Assembly: GCF_030272615.1 (NCBI RefSeq)
Contig: NC_081410.1
Location: 566,575,152-566,639,151 of the forward strand
Direction of reading: 5' to 3'
DNA from: Cryptomeria japonica
Lineage: Eukaryota > Streptophyta > Pinopsida > Cupressales > Cupressaceae
DNA: 64,000 nt
Shown one piece after another: positions 13,221 through 25,700 of this stretch. The position numbers were made by a program, and so were the translations under genes. Each line of letters begins with the position of its first letter. Positions within the stretch are counted from its first letter, which is position 1. Under the pieces are notes generated by a model. It was not told where the DNA came from, did not search any database, and worked only from the letters and a program-made list of their open reading frames with translations.

Positions 13221-15340
13221 TACTGGGATGTCTTTTGAAAGTGAAGGGCGTTCACTTTCAAATAGAGAAAAGGTCAAATCTGGAACCATTTACCCTACCC
13301 CGTGGCTCTCCCTAAGCTATTCTCTATTTGATCCTACAAAAGTCTTTTATTCACCTCCATGTTGATATTCAAGATCACTTCATTATTCCGTTTGCCAATA
13401 ACCTATTTGTTGGTAAGTTAATTCCACCTCATAGCACGTTTGTTAATGCACTTAATATAATTTAAATTCAATTCATTTTAGTTCCATTATTTGTTAATCT
13501 ATTTAATATGATTTGAATTCAATTCAGCAGGTAACACCCATCATTTTGGTTGGGAAGGAATAATTTGCCTCTAATGAATTGGTAGATCTTTCATAAATTT
13601 AGTTCAAAGTTTCAATATAACAAATTTTAAATTATTAAGGAGTATGTTTTCAAACATCTCTTTATCTGAGCTCAAATTCTTGATTAGATTGTATTTTATA
13701 GAATATTTCTCTATGTTTCAAACGAATCAGCATTGAGTTGGTATCTTCGATTACCTATTACATTTGTAATGTAAATTGAGTTTTTTGAACTAGCGGCTAA
13801 TTTATTGTTTTTCCTATCTTGTTGGGATTTTTAGTAATCAAATACGCTCTTGGGGTAAAAATTTTATTGTATATATTATTTTGGGAATTGCTAAGATTAG
13901 GGGTATTGTAGAGGTGTTGTCACGCAAAAAATTAAGTCCATAATTTAGATAGTGATTACACTTAGTCAAGTAATTTGGTGAGTCCAAAAGAATGGAGATG
14001 TGAATAATGTAAATACTTCCTACCTATAAATATGATATATTATTTATATTTTGTTGCACACTATGAGTATGTTACTCTAAACAATTATGTTTTGTTGAAG
14101 ATTATATATTAAAACATTCTTTATTGAGGTAAGGTGTGGCATTAGTTTGGTATTAGAGCATATGAAGATATTAGGGATGGAGATATTGTGAGAAGAATTT
14201 TATTGCTCTTTAGATATGTCCGATGATATTGTGAGAACAATTCATTGATCCATGAAATATACTATCAAATTAGAATTATCATACATATTGCATACTTAGT
14301 TATTCAAAACAATTTTATATTATTTCATATGAATCGAATGGATGATTATTACAATAATTATAATATTTTAAAATTTGATTACATTTTCAAATCATCAATA
14401 CAACCATGTTAGCGAATGTGACAAGAGAAAACAATTAGAATAAAGAATAGTTTGGAGGCATTCTCTTCATAATACCTATAGTGTGTTCTTCTAGAACTAG
14501 ACATGGCATGGTTGAAATCCTAAATAAATTATACAGTTTGTGTAGCCTCTAGATTCTACTAGCACAGCCAACCTGTCTTTTAAAATGATCCAAAAAAGAC
14601 TTTAACATCTTTCTAGGTGTGAAACACTAACCTATTGCATTATAGCAATACCAAATTCACAATCATAGATGAATGATACCGAAAATGAGAACCTTAAATC
14701 AAAGGACGGGCTAGGCATTGATCTCAAGTTGCTTGGAAACCTCTAGGATTCATGGTGGTTATTAGAAATAAAAATTTGGTGCTTAACTTTCAAACGTAAA
14801 CCAGTTTTTAAAATTTCATCTTTTCATTCCTAGTGTTAGTAAGGTACCAAGGCCTAGGACAAAACTATTTAGTAAGAAGAAAAAGTGGGAGAAGGTGAGA
14901 ATCTAGAACAACTGAGGTTCCCCCAAGTCCCAAGGGGAACCTGGGAGTGAGCACCTAGAAGAAAACTTGCACTAGTAGATATCAAGACTGGAAGAAAACT
15001 TGGAACTAAAACCTTGATGTTACAAGTTTTTATGTTAACTAACTTTTAGGGAAAAATCATGGGTCAAGAGCTAGGAGAAATTGAGGACTTGGAACTAAAA
15101 CCTTGTGGTTTTAACTTTAAATTTCCACCCAAATTTTTGCTTCTACAAAGAACATAAGAGCAATGCGACAAGAGGACCTAGAATCTTTAGTTCCATGTTC
15201 CTGTTGAGGTTTGGATCCTACAAGACATCAATAAGAGATAAACATCCATAGTGCTTGAAAAATTAGTCAGCACCTCCAAAACAACCATGAAGGTAGGCTA
15301 ATAGAAACAACATTGAGCCACATAGGAGCCAAATATAGAA
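13221..15340. other. AT-rich intergenic DNA, no gene seen
   Basis: No open frame over 65 codons with any recognisable motif. The frame at 13171-13365 begins inside the tandem repeat and has no domain. The sequence looks like old, decayed intergenic DNA. Confidence 0.5.
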
Positions 15341-16275
15341 ATTAACAAAAACTTGTCAACTACTCACAAGGTCATGAGAACCTTATCAATAGCCAACAAG
15401 GGTTTCCAAACAACACCAAACCATCAATTCTAATTCATAGCCTTTAACATTGTTTTTGATATAGATAAATGGGTTTTACATGGACCCAAAACCAAAAGTT
15501 TTACAAAAGTCGGCCATTAGCCAAATAGACATAAACCAACAGCAAAACAGGGAAGCACCCAAGAACAAAAATGAAAGTAAAAGAGACATAGACACCAGAC
15601 CATGAATTCTAATTCATAGCCTTTAACATTGTTCTTTCATCTAACTTTCTCTATTAAACATGGTTTTTCTCTTCACCTTCACTTTATTTTAAATAAGTTC
15701 TAAAAATTATGTTGAGGTTCACTAAGGTAGCCTTTTTGGGAGACAACAAAGATTCCTAAACCCTATCCATTCGTAGAAAATCCCTTCAAAATATTATCAT
15801 ATTTTAGTTTCAAAAGATTTTGCAAACCTATTCAATATTGGAAAAGGTTGTAAGAACCTTGTCAGAAGCAAATAGATGGTTTGAAACCTCCTTTAAATTC
15901 CAACAAGCATCAAATGGAACGACATCTAAATATTTATAAAACATTTGTTAGCCTTTGATAAGGTTGTGAAAATCATGTTGGGAGCTAACAAAGGTTATAG
16001 ACGCTTTCTACCTTTTTGGAGCATGATGAGTTGACATGTTTAACAATTGAAACAATAAATTTAGAAAACCCATGTTGGTTGCTAATACAGTTGTGATAAC
16101 CTTGTTGGCTCCTAATGAAAGTTTCAAATCCTTGGCGAAATGTCAACAATAAAAGAACTTACATGAACCTTCAGGAGGTTAAAGGAATCACATTGGGGGC
16201 TAAATTTAAGCTTGTGACAACCATGTTGGGAACTAACATGGTTTCTAAAACCATTCAAAAGCTAACATAACGTTT
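15341..16275. repeat. degenerate tandem repeat, ~120-bp spacing
   Basis: A diverged motif resembling AAGGTTGTGANAACCATGTT followed by GGGAGCTAACA recurs near 15368, 15844, 15959, 16088 and 16211. The last four are spaced about 115, 129 and 123 bp. The copies are too diverged for an exact consensus by eye. Confidence 0.4.
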
Positions 16276-17020
16276 TATTTCTTTGGTTTTTCTAATTGAA
16301 AAAAATTGGTTGATGTGAAAATGCAAGACGACAAGAGAAAAGTACACATACGAACACAAAGGCATAACATTATCTCATATTGATTTTAAGTTTGGGTGTA
16401 AAAAAGACTGAAACAAGAATGAACAAAAGCAAAAATAATACAATAAATTTAAGTCTCCACACAAAGAAGATGCATTAATCAAGGGTTAACAACCTGGAGT
16501 TGATATAACTTGCAAGTTAAACTTAATTTATGTTTCTAACACAGTCAAAAGAATTTACTGTTCAACTGAATGCATAGAGATCAAAAAGTAAACAGAATCT
16601 AGAAGATTGAACTGTGAGAGGAATTTCATTTATACTATTCAATACATTTTACTTTACTAATTTTGGCTAACGAGAACAACTTTTATACATGTCGTTTCTT
16701 TATCAATCAGAGAAATAGAACATTGTGATCGATAAGCCCTTAAGACTGCAAATTATTGTGCAAAGAATGAAAAGTTTTAAAGTGGCTGCTAAACATGTTT
16801 AATCTAAATGACCACAATGTAATTATATTCCAACGTTGAATGCTACACTAGATTCTACGAATACAAGGTTCTCGTAGCTGCTGAATTTGACAATAATAGA
16901 GAAAAAGGAAATCTACGACAAGCAATTTGGCAACGTAAGCGAATGAAAATTTCAAAATTGTCAACAAAGACCTATCGCTCAGTTCTCAATGGATCACTAC
17001 CATGTCACGGAATCGCATCC

Positions 17021-17027
17021 TATAAAT
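17021..17027 (+). promoter_or_regulatory. TATA box of PME copy 1
   Basis: TATAAAT lies 133 bp upstream of the chosen ATG. The paralogue has TATAAAG at the matching position (minus strand, about 57969-57975). Conservation in both copies, inside otherwise diverging promoters, supports a real core promoter. It also argues against the upstream in-frame ATG at 16989, which precedes the TATA box. Confidence 0.7.
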
Positions 17028-17159
17028 TGCAACGCTTGGCACATTGGAGATTCAAACCATCCATTAAATTTCTTCCAAGAAGCTTTAAGCTTACTTTTTG
17101 TCCTTGCACTCCAAATTCTGTCCTCGCCTGTGAAACAACAGAAGCATTGGCTTAACAAC

Positions 17160-18982
17160 ATGAAGAGTGGTTATGCCAAAGTTGATGAAGAGAAAGCAGA
17201 AAACTCGAAAAGCAGAAGCGTGGTAGTTGCTCTGACGTCAATTCTCGTTGTGGCCGCACTCGTGTTTGTGGCTGTCAATGCTTCTGTGGCCTCAAACGAC
17301 AATGCTCATCATCATCGTCATGCTTGGAGAACGGTCTCCAAAGTGGCGAACACAGCGTGTAGCAACGCCCGTTATCCTGAGCGATGTATCTCGTCCATGG
17401 CTTCATATCCTTCTTCTCAGACTGCCAAGCTTCCTGATCTCGCAAAGTTCGCCTTCCAAGTGAGCTTGCAAAGAGCTCAAAAAGCCCACGACTTCGCCCT
17501 CACTCTTCAAAACAAGGTGATGAATGAAAGAGAGCGAGCGGCGTGGCAAGATTGTTTGGAGCTCTTCGAAGATACCATCGATCGTCTCAACGTCTGCTCG
17601 AACAACGGTTCCTTACACACAGACTCCCCTATTTGGCTGAGTGCAGCTCTGACAAACCAGGAAACCTGCTTGAACGGATTTCGTGATCTCAATTTGAGTG
17701 CCACCAATCCCATCAGGGCTCTCATGTCCTCCAGAGCTGTCAATTTGTCAGAACTAGTCAGCAACTCGCTCTCCATGTTCAAGCTCTCCACTTTGCCTCC
17801 CAAGACCATTAATAACCGCCGCCTGCTATCTGTAATTAACGGAGATTTCCATTCCCACCATGGCCGTGAGAGTAAAGATGGATTTCCCGAATGGCTATCA
17901 GTGGGAGATCGCAAGCTATTGCAGGCGTCAAGCCCGGCCAGCCAAGCGAACGTGGTGGTAGCCCAGGACGGTTCTGGCAATTACGGAACAATCACCCAAG
18001 CAATCAACGCTGCACCCCAGAAGAGCAGCAAAAGATACATCATTTATATTAAGGCCGGAACATACAAGGAGAACATCGACATATCCAACAAGATAACCAA
18101 TTTGATGTTGGTGGGAGACGGCAAGGACAAAACCGTGGTGACTGCAAGCAAGAGCGTCCAAGACGGCGTCACTACCTTCAAAACTGCAACTGTCGGTAAG
18201 ACTTCAAAACCAGGAGATAGTAGTTTAGAATTTGCCCAAGTGAATTTTGTGATTGATTTTGTATTTGTGTGTTTGTGCGTGCTTTTGCAGCTGTTTCTGG
18301 CAACGGATTCGTGGCAAGAGATATGACGTTCGAGAACACGGCAGGGGCGGAGAAGCACCAGGCGGTGGCACTTCGAGTAGGGTCTGACCGTTCGGCGGTG
18401 TACCGGTGCAGCATCAAAGGCTACCAAGACACTTTGTATGTCTACTCCCTCCGCCAATTCTACCGCGAAGTTGATATCTACGGCACCGTGGATTTCATCT
18501 TCGGCAATGCAGCGGTCGTCATCCAGAATAGCAATATCATGGCCCGACGTCCCATGAGCAACCAGATCAACACAATTACTGCCCAGGCAAGAACAGATCC
18601 TAATGAAAACACCGGAATTTCCGTCCAGAATTGCATATTGTCAGCGTCTTCTGATCTCGAAGCTGTGAAAGGGTCCATCAAGACATACCTGGGGAGGCCG
18701 TGGAGGGAATACTCTCGCACTGTGTTTATGCAATCCTCTCTGGGTGATCACATAGACCCTGCTGGTTGGTTGGAATGGGACGGCAATTTCGCTCTGAGCA
18801 CGTTATACTACGGGGAATACAGCAACACCGGAGGTGGCGCAGGAACGTCAAAACGTGTGAATTGGCCTGGGTTTCATGTGTTGACCAGTGCCACTGAAGC
18901 CGCCAAGTTCACAGTTGCTCAATTAATCTCTGGGATCTCATGGATTCCTGCTACAGGAGTCGCTTATACTTCAGGCTTGTAG
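17160..18982 (+). CDS. Type II pectin methylesterase (pro-region plus esterase), copy 1
   Basis: Two exons, 17160-18195 and 18291-18982, are joined over a 95-bp GTAAG...TTTTGCAG intron into 575 residues. The enzyme removes methyl esters from cell-wall homogalacturonan, changing wall stiffness and calcium crosslinking. Residues about 20-44 form a hydrophobic signal anchor. About 55-205 is the PME-inhibitor-type pro-region with conserved cysteines (first pair near 67 and 76). Basic processing motifs RRLL (about 220) and RKLL (about 251) come next. The esterase domain runs from about 262 to the end, with GTYKE, QAVAL (Q369), QDTLY (Q391, D392), DFIFGNA (D413) and LGRPW (R481, W483), all intact. 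The start matches the start of the paralogue; the frame is open further upstream, but that part precedes the TATA box. Length is normal for the family. Family assignment is near certain; tissue and isoform role cannot be read. Confidence 0.95.
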
Positions 18983-19112
18983 CTCATATTTAATATATAC
19001 CTGTTTACTTCTTTTTTCTATTGCTATTCAATTTGTTGTATAAACATCGCGAATAATTGGCTTACGCCTTCGCAGCAATCTGCCACTCATTTATTCTCAG
19101 TCAAACAGTGTT

Positions 19113-19118
19113 AATAAA
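19113..19118 (+). terminator. putative polyadenylation signal of PME copy 1
   Basis: AATAAA lies about 130 nt after the stop codon. The paralogue has AATAAA at the same distance from its stop (minus strand, 55883-55888), so the element is conserved in both arms. Confidence 0.5.
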
Positions 19119-19580
19119 CACCGTTGAAATTGTCATGTACGTTTGCTTCCTCTCCTTGCGGCAATCTATGGAATAATATGGAAGCGCCAATATTTAATTA
19201 AAGAGTATGGGCATAATTAAAATGTGGATAAATACGTGACGTATCAAATAATTTTCTGTGTTGAGTGCAAGGTGCTGGTAGAAGATATTCTTAAAGGTTT
19301 GGACAAATCTTTATTATTTAAAATTTGATAACTATCAAATCTTTATTATTATTTGATTTATTGTTTAAATCTAATGAATAATTTGTTTGGGTTATTTATT
19401 GTCGACCAACATTTTGAAGAAATAATGTTATAATTGTCATATATTTTTGTTTGCTTTTCTTGTGACAATCTATGGAATAAAGGTAGTGGCAATAAGCCAA
19501 GTCTTGTGGCTTCAATATTTAATTAAAGATGTTGGAGTATTTTATTTACTTTCAAATTAAAATATAGATCTATAATTCAT

Positions 19581-20279
19581 CATATAATTAACCATGTGAA
19601 ATTGAGTAATAAGATCAATATAATAGATAGGCAATGCAAGATTGATAATAGAAGTGAAATGCATGCAACACATGGACTAAGAGACTAAGTATAAACCATT
19701 CAACTAGCAATCTCCTTCAAAGAATTGTTCTTCTACTCTGTAGCACAAAAAAAACTTATAGTGTATGTAGCTCAATGCTAAATGCCAGTTCCCTCAAGAG
19801 AAAAAATTACTCTAACTCTATGATTCACAATATTCTATGTCATTATTCATATAGGGAATTGTATTGTATTTTTTAGGTTGGTTTTAGCTAGACCATTAAG
19901 GTCTCACAATAAATCTATTGTTGACTATAATGAAGAAAAAATAATAAAAGAACCCTCTATTTTATAAAAATGTTTTTGACTTATCATTTCAGGTTAAAAG
20001 TACAAACTTGTGTCACACTTTTATAAAGGAAATGGTCAATGCTAATTCAAATTTGTAAATTAAATCAATAGAAAGTTATGAGTGTTTTTCAATCAGTCTA
20101 TCAATTGGGAATTTTGTCAGAATTCAATTAGAAAATAAATAATAATTATTTATTAAAGCTGAAATAAGACAAGCCTTATATTGTTGGAAAGATGAGAACG
20201 TCCTTAAAAAAACCTTTTTGTTTTATCATTTTTTGCTATAAAAAAAGTCGACAACCACTAGTGCAAAGTCTAGAAAATC
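19581..20279. other. no supported feature
   Basis: AT-rich spacer between the inverted-duplication arm and the repeat block that follows. No open frame, RNA gene or clear repeat is visible. Confidence 0.5.
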
Positions 20280-20403
20280 AAGGAATATTGAAAAACACAT
20301 TTTTTCAGTTGACTTTCCAGGCTCGTCACTTCTAAGCCAAATCCCAAAGCAAACCCGACCCAAAATTTCAAATTTCAAATTTGTACAACAAAAAACGGAT
20401 ATC
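20280..20403 (+). repeat. direct repeat A (~124 bp) before the satellite block
   Basis: It matches 30383-30506 with only a handful of mismatches, both beginning AAGGAATATTGAAAAACACA. The two copies bracket the whole (GA)n, satellite and Copia region, one on each side. It contains no coding sequence. It could be a terminal repeat of a larger element that carries the satellite, or the product of a duplication. Confidence 0.7.
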
Positions 20404-20421
20404 CGATAGAATCGGATATCC
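20397..20421. repeat. perfect hairpin, 11-bp arms
   Basis: Arms GGATATCCGAT and ATCGGATATCC are separated by the 3-nt loop AGA. It sits at the inner end of direct repeat A. No function is claimed. Confidence 0.8.
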
Positions 20422-20551
20422 AATTATATCAGATATCTGATTTTAACATGTAAATTCAATAACTAAATTTGCACATAATTAATCTATTGTTTATTAATAT
20501 ATAATATATTAATATACAATATAATAATTTATAAATAAATTAGTATATGAT

Positions 20552-20575
20552 ATTAGGGAGAGGGAGAGAGAGGGA

Positions 20576-20633
<58 letters not shown>

Positions 20634-20658
20634 GAAGGGAGGGAGAGGGTAGGAGGGG

Positions 20659-20699
<41 letters not shown>

Positions 20700-20905
20700 G
20701 GGGAAAGGGAGAGATAGATAGAGAGATATAGAGAGATTAGGGGAGAGGGAGAGAGATATTAGGGGAGAGAGAGAAGGGGGAATATATATATACAGAGAGA
20801 GAGGGAGAGATTAGGGGAGAGAGAGAAAGAGATTAGGGGGGAGGGGGGAGGGGGGAGAGAGAGAGGGAGGGGAAGGGACACAAAGAGAGAGAGACAAAGA
20901 GGGAA
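20552..20905. repeat. (GA)n purine-rich microsatellite tract
   Basis: About 350 bp is almost purely purine on the plus strand: long GA runs with GGGAGA variants and short TATA interruptions. It adjoins the satellite on its left. Such homopurine tracts can form triplex DNA and are prone to slippage, so its length here may also be an assembly estimate. Confidence 0.95.
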
Positions 20906-20994
20906 GGGGAAGGGGTCCTATTGTATCCTATGACCCCTTTGGTGTCAAATTTTTGTAAACAATATTGACACTATTTTTATATTGTAATAATGGT

Positions 20995-22659
20995 TCATCT
21001 TGCCACCTTATGACACACTATGACCCCTTATGACACCATATGGTGTACTAAGGGGTCATGGGATATCATATGACCCCAAAGGACAACATATGACCCCTTA
21101 TGACACCATATTGAGTCATTATGGGTCCTATAGTGTCATAAGGGGTCATATTGTGTCCTATGACCCCTTTAGACACTAGTCACCATATGACCGCTGACGA
21201 CACCAAATTGTATTGTTATGGGTCATATTGTGTTCTAAGGGGCCATATTGTGTCATATGACCCCTTTAAGACACCATATGACTCCTTGGGACACAATATG
21301 ACCCTTTACGACTCCATATGGGTCGTTAGGGATCATATGGTATCCTAAGGGGACATGGGATACCATATGACCCCTAAGGACAACATATGACACCATATTG
21401 GGTCGTTATGGGTACTATGGTGTCGTAAGGGGTCATATTGTGTCCTACGACCCCTTAGGAAACCATATGACCCTTTACAATACCAAATTGTATTGTTATG
21501 GGTCATATTGTGTCATACGACCCCTTTAAGACACCATATGACCCCTTAAGACACAATATAACACTTTACGACTCTATATGATGTTGTTATGGGTTATATG
21601 ACCCCTTAGGATCCCTTATGACACCATATGGTATCGTTAGGGGTCATATGGTGTCATTAGGGGTCATATGGTGTCCTAAGGGCTCATGGGATATCATATG
21701 ACCCTTAAGGATAATATATGACCCCTTATGTCACCATATTGGGTTGTTATGGGTCCTATAGTGTCCTAAGGGGTCATTTTGTGTCCTACAACCTCTTAGG
21801 ACACCATATGACCCCTTACGACATGAAATTGTGTTGTTATGGGTCATATTGTGTCCTAAGGGGCCATATGACCCCTTTAAGACACCATATGACCCTTCAG
21901 GACACGATATGACCCTTTACGACTCTATATAATGTTATTATGGATCATATGACCCCTTATGACACCATATGACTCCATATGGTGTTGTTAGGGGTCATAG
22001 GGTGTCCTAAGGGGACATGGGATACCTTATGACCCCTAAGGACAACATATGACCCCTTATGACACCATACTAGGTCGTTATGGGTCGTATGGTGTCCGAA
22101 TGGGTCATATTGTGTCCTATGACATCTTAGGACACCATACTACCCCTTACAACACCAATTTGTGTCGTTATGGGTCACATTATGTCCTAAGGGCTCATAT
22201 TGTGTCATATGACCCCTTTAAGACACCATATGACCCCTTAGGACACAATATGACCCTTTCCGACTGTATATGGCATCACTATGGGCCATATAACCCCTTA
22301 TGACACTATATGGTGTAGTTAGGAGTCATATGGTGTCCTAAGACATATTCAGATACTATATGACCCCTAAGGACAACATATGACCCCTTATGACACCATA
22401 TTGGGTGGTTATGGGTCTTATGGTGTCCTAAGGGGTCATATTGTGTTCTATGACCCCTTAGGACACTATATGACCCTTATGATACTAGATTGTGTCATTA
22501 TGGGTCATATTATGTCATATGAACCCTTTAAGACACCATATGACCCCTTAGGACACAATATGATCCTTTACGATTCTATATGGTGTCATTATGGGTCATA
22601 TGACCCCTTATGACATCATATAGTGTTGGTAGGGGTCATATGGTGTCCTAAGGGGTCAT
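20995..22659. repeat. self-complementary satellite array (left part)
   Basis: The array is built from a ~20-bp motif near TATGACCCCTTAGGACACCA alternating with its own reverse complement, TGGTGTCCTAAGGGGTCATA. The marker AAGGACAACATATGA (or a near variant) recurs near 21082, 21377, 21706, 22037 and 22369, giving a higher-order period of roughly 295-335 bp. Open frames across it (for example 22049-22303) are artefacts of a stop-poor repeat. The array continues on the far side of the Copia element at 30265. Confidence 0.95.
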
Positions 22660-24139
22660 TGATGGCATTACAATAGAAAGGAGATTGTTGGCATTTAAAT
22701 AAGGATATTGAGAAGGTTGTTGGAGATTATTGATATAACTGAAGAAGGATGATTACTATCTTAATAATATTGTTTTGTCATTGATGTCAAGAAATTGATT
22801 TTTTGATTTAGTATGATGTTGCCATATCTTGAGAAGTATGTGTTGATGAGTATTAGGAGGTCGGTAAGTGACACAGAAAGAATGTGATAATAAAGGGGAG
22901 AAATAAGTTATTCAATGGGCAACTATTACCGAGTTAGACAATGATGAGATCATGTTGTTTTGATTGTTTTGATATCCTACACATGTTGTTGATTATAAGT
23001 TTAATACTGTATTATGTCACCAAGCAAGGAACCTAGTCGATAAACCCTAAGGTTGTCGATATTGGTTAAAGAAGGCAGAATGTCTACCGAGCGAAGTTCA
23101 GTATTAACTGAGTAACAACCGAGTTATAATAGATCGCATTGGATGGATAAAAGTATTATTTAATGAAGGATGTTGATGAGATGGAGATGAATAAATGATT
23201 GGTATGTCGCGCAAGAAGTTTTTTTTAAGGATCTATGGCAATGAAAAATCAAGAGGAAAATCTACAGCATAGATTGAACCGCAATAACCTAGCACAAGTT
23301 CCTAGGAAGGAATGCAAGTTCCAAGGTGAGGTAAAACATTTTTAGATCAAAGGATTCATTGAACCTAGTCTAGTTTAATGATCTGATGGCTAATATTGAT
23401 CATGGGAAATGTGATCAAGGAGATTAAGCGGTTAGAAATTGTTTATAAATAAGGAATTGTTGATAAAAAATGTATGTGGGCAAATGTATGCACAGTGATG
23501 CTATAGGATTGTTTACCGAGCTCAGAAGCTTGAAGAACAGATTGAGAAGCCCAACAAGCCCAACAAGGGAATAGATAAGTCTTATGACAAGATTGTTTTG
23601 AGAAAATTGAATCTACTTTAGCATTTCAGATGTGAAGTTACAGATATAATTTATTACTGTTATTTGTTTTGTAAGTGACAGGAAATCTCTTAATCAAGTG
23701 AACCTAACAGTCTTATTTGTAAACCCTCTAGCAAGGTAACATTCTAAATGAGTGTTTGAAATCCTTTGAGAAGGTCACTTCTAACAAAGTGCAAGCCCCT
23801 AACAAGTCTGAGGGAAATCCCTTAACCGGGTCACATCTAGCAATGTGTTTGTAATCTTTAACAGGATTTTCTTTTAACCGAGCATACTCTAGAAGGGTAT
23901 ATTTCTTAGTGGGTCCAAAATCCCATAGTGGTTTTTCCCTATTTGGATTTCCACATTAAATCTGGTGTTATATGTGTTGTGATATTATCTGTTCATAAGT
24001 TTGAATGTTTTACAACTTTGGTTACATATTCTGAAGTATAAGCTACCGAGGTTGAATCAGTTGAATATATTGAACAAGTTAAGTTTGTATGATTCACCCC
24101 CCCTCTTATCTTAATAACTATTGGCATTAGAACTTTACA
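22660..24139 (+). repeat. 5' LTR of the Copia element
   Basis: It begins TGATGGCATT and ends CTTTACA directly before the primer-binding site, about 1480 bp. A TATAAAT box at 23444-23450 is a plausible LTR promoter and is kept in the 3' LTR. It matches 28766-30264 throughout. A C-run of eight at about 24107 is twelve or more in the 3' copy. Confidence 0.95.
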
Positions 24140-24141
24140 AT

Positions 24142-24153
24142 TGGTATCAGAGC
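24142..24153 (+). other. primer-binding site, initiator Met tRNA
   Basis: TGGTATCAGAGC is the exact plant initiator-Met tRNA complement used to prime minus-strand cDNA synthesis. It starts three bases after the 5' LTR. Confidence 0.95.
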
Positions 24154-24195
24154 TATGGACTCTGGAAGAAAAGTTTAAAGGTACTTGAGGCAAAG

Positions 24196-25102
24196 ATTCG
24201 AAGATGTATAAAAGGGATGCACCAAAGCTGAACAAGTCAAGTTTCTCCACATGGCAGAAAATGATGAAGCTGCACTTATCAGGAATTGGAGAATATGCAA
24301 CATATTATTAAGAGAATGATTACATACCACCTAGCACCAACCTGATGACCATGGAAGAGATAGAGGCAAAGCAAGAACATATTCAAGCTATGATTGAAAT
24401 AAAATCAGCATTAACCGACTCAGAGTTTAATGATCTAGAAGGCTGTAATGATGCAAAAGCGATGTGGACCAAGCTCATATCTGTGTATGGTGGTGATGAA
24501 CATGTTCAAAGAGAAAAAGTAAATAGTCTAAGAAGACAACTTGAATCTATGAGAATGAATGAAGGTAAGAACATAACCCAATACAGTACAAGGTTAAAGG
24601 AAATTGTCAATCAAATTAAAGGAGCATGAGGAACTATTGAAGAAAAAGATGTAACAAGTTGTTGAGAACCCTTCTACCTGCTTATGCCATTCGAGTCTCT
24701 GCAATAAATGAATTAAGGTCTGTAATAAACATGCCGGTCTCTTTGGATGCCGCTATCGGTAAGCTACATGCATTTGAGTTAAGTAATTTTGATAACAGTG
24801 GGTCTTTGGTAAATAAAGTAGAATTTGCATTCAGTTCTTTTCATATTGGTGAATATGATGACTATAATGATAGAATTAATAAGTTTTCTAAAGGAAATAA
24901 CAGTGGAGCAAGTGAGAGATTTCATAAAAACATGGAAGAAGTACACAAACTGTATGAGGAAATCAAAAAGCAAGAAGAGTTTGAAGCACTATTGGCCAGA
25001 AGGTTACAGAGAGACAAAGGTAAGTATAAAGGAAAGCTACCTTTAAAATGTTTCAATTGTGATAAAATACGACATATGGCTTCTAACTGCCCTGACAAAT
25101 AA
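24196..25102 (+). pseudogene. Copia gag (capsid and nucleocapsid), broken
   Basis: The frame reads FSTWQKMMKLHLSG and then, after a stop at about 24290, EEIEAKQEHIQAMIEIKSAL, a typical UBN2-type Copia capsid. Another stop and frame change around 24627-24660 separate the second half, which runs to 25102. Near its end is one zinc knuckle of the CX2CX4HX4C type (CFNCDKIRHMASNC), which binds the element's RNA during packaging. The knuckle ligands are intact, but the capsid is interrupted, so no full Gag can be made. Confidence 0.9.
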
Positions 25103-25229
25103 TCTAGTGAAAAGAGAGAATACCGAGATAACAGGCAGAAAGACAACCAATACAGAGGACACTGAGACTTCAGAAGGAGAGACAGAAAGACATGCCTAGT
25201 AGCTGATGAGGAATCCAACAATGATAAAT

Positions 25230-25700
25230 CTAATGTAACTGATACAGAGGAAGTTGTTTATGTGGCTATTAAAGATGGATCAGATGAAAAAAGGTATGAA
25301 GAAAAAGCCCTAATATCTCACATAAATAATAATGATTCTTGGATCATAGACAATGGATGCTCACATCACATGAGAGGTGATAAGCACAAGTTTGTTAAAT
25401 TGAAGACTATGATAGAGGATATGTAAGATTTGGTAATGATGCACCATGTCCAGTGAAAGGTAAAGGATCTATAACACTTCTTGAAAATGCTAAATGTGAT
25501 GATGTATATTGGGTTGAAGGTTTAAAATACAATTTGTTGAGTGTAGCACAGCTAAACAATACAAGATACCTAATAGAATTCTAGAAGGGATGTGTCAAAG
25601 TTCATGAAAAACATGGAAAGCTGGCTGCTACTTGGACACAAACAAAAGGTAATACATTTCATCTTGACTCAACTCAGAACAAATGTCTATATGAAAAAAT
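25230..25700 (+). pseudogene. Copia aspartic protease, degenerate
   Basis: SWIIDNGCSHHMRGD lies at about 25337-25381. The active-site triad is normally D-S/T-G and is D-N-G here (Asp codon 25349-25351, Asn codon 25352-25354). Downstream, VYWVEGLKYNLLSVAQL is the conserved C-terminal part. A frame break near 25420 and a TAG near 25582 interrupt it. The protease would cut Gag-Pol into mature proteins. Confidence 0.85.

Larger units (their letters stand above)
16530..19580. repeat. inverted duplication arm A, containing PME copy 1
   Basis: The whole stretch, gene plus about 630 bp upstream and 600 bp downstream, matches the reverse complement of about 55480-58680. Upstream landmarks include the GATCGATAAGCCCTT segment (16730) and the TTCTCGTAGCTGCTG segment (16871). 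Downstream landmarks include AAACATCGCGAATAATT (19043) and GTGTTGAGTGCAAGGTGCT (19259). The flanks are more diverged than the coding exons, as expected if selection preserved the gene. Confidence 0.85.

Noticed and set aside
16989-17159. Upstream in-frame extension of PME copy 1 starting at 16989
   Set aside because: It begins before the conserved TATA box, is not preserved in copy 2, and would put a non-signal stretch before the membrane anchor.
17507-18457. Long minus-strand frames opposite PME copy 1 (and plus-strand frames at 56543-57523 opposite copy 2)
   Set aside because: Shadows of the GC-richer PME coding sequence, with no domain of their own.
21151-22613. Several open frames of 60-85 codons reading MTPYDTILGRYGS-like repeats
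   Set aside because: They are translations of the satellite; the unit has few stops, and there is no start context, domain or codon bias.
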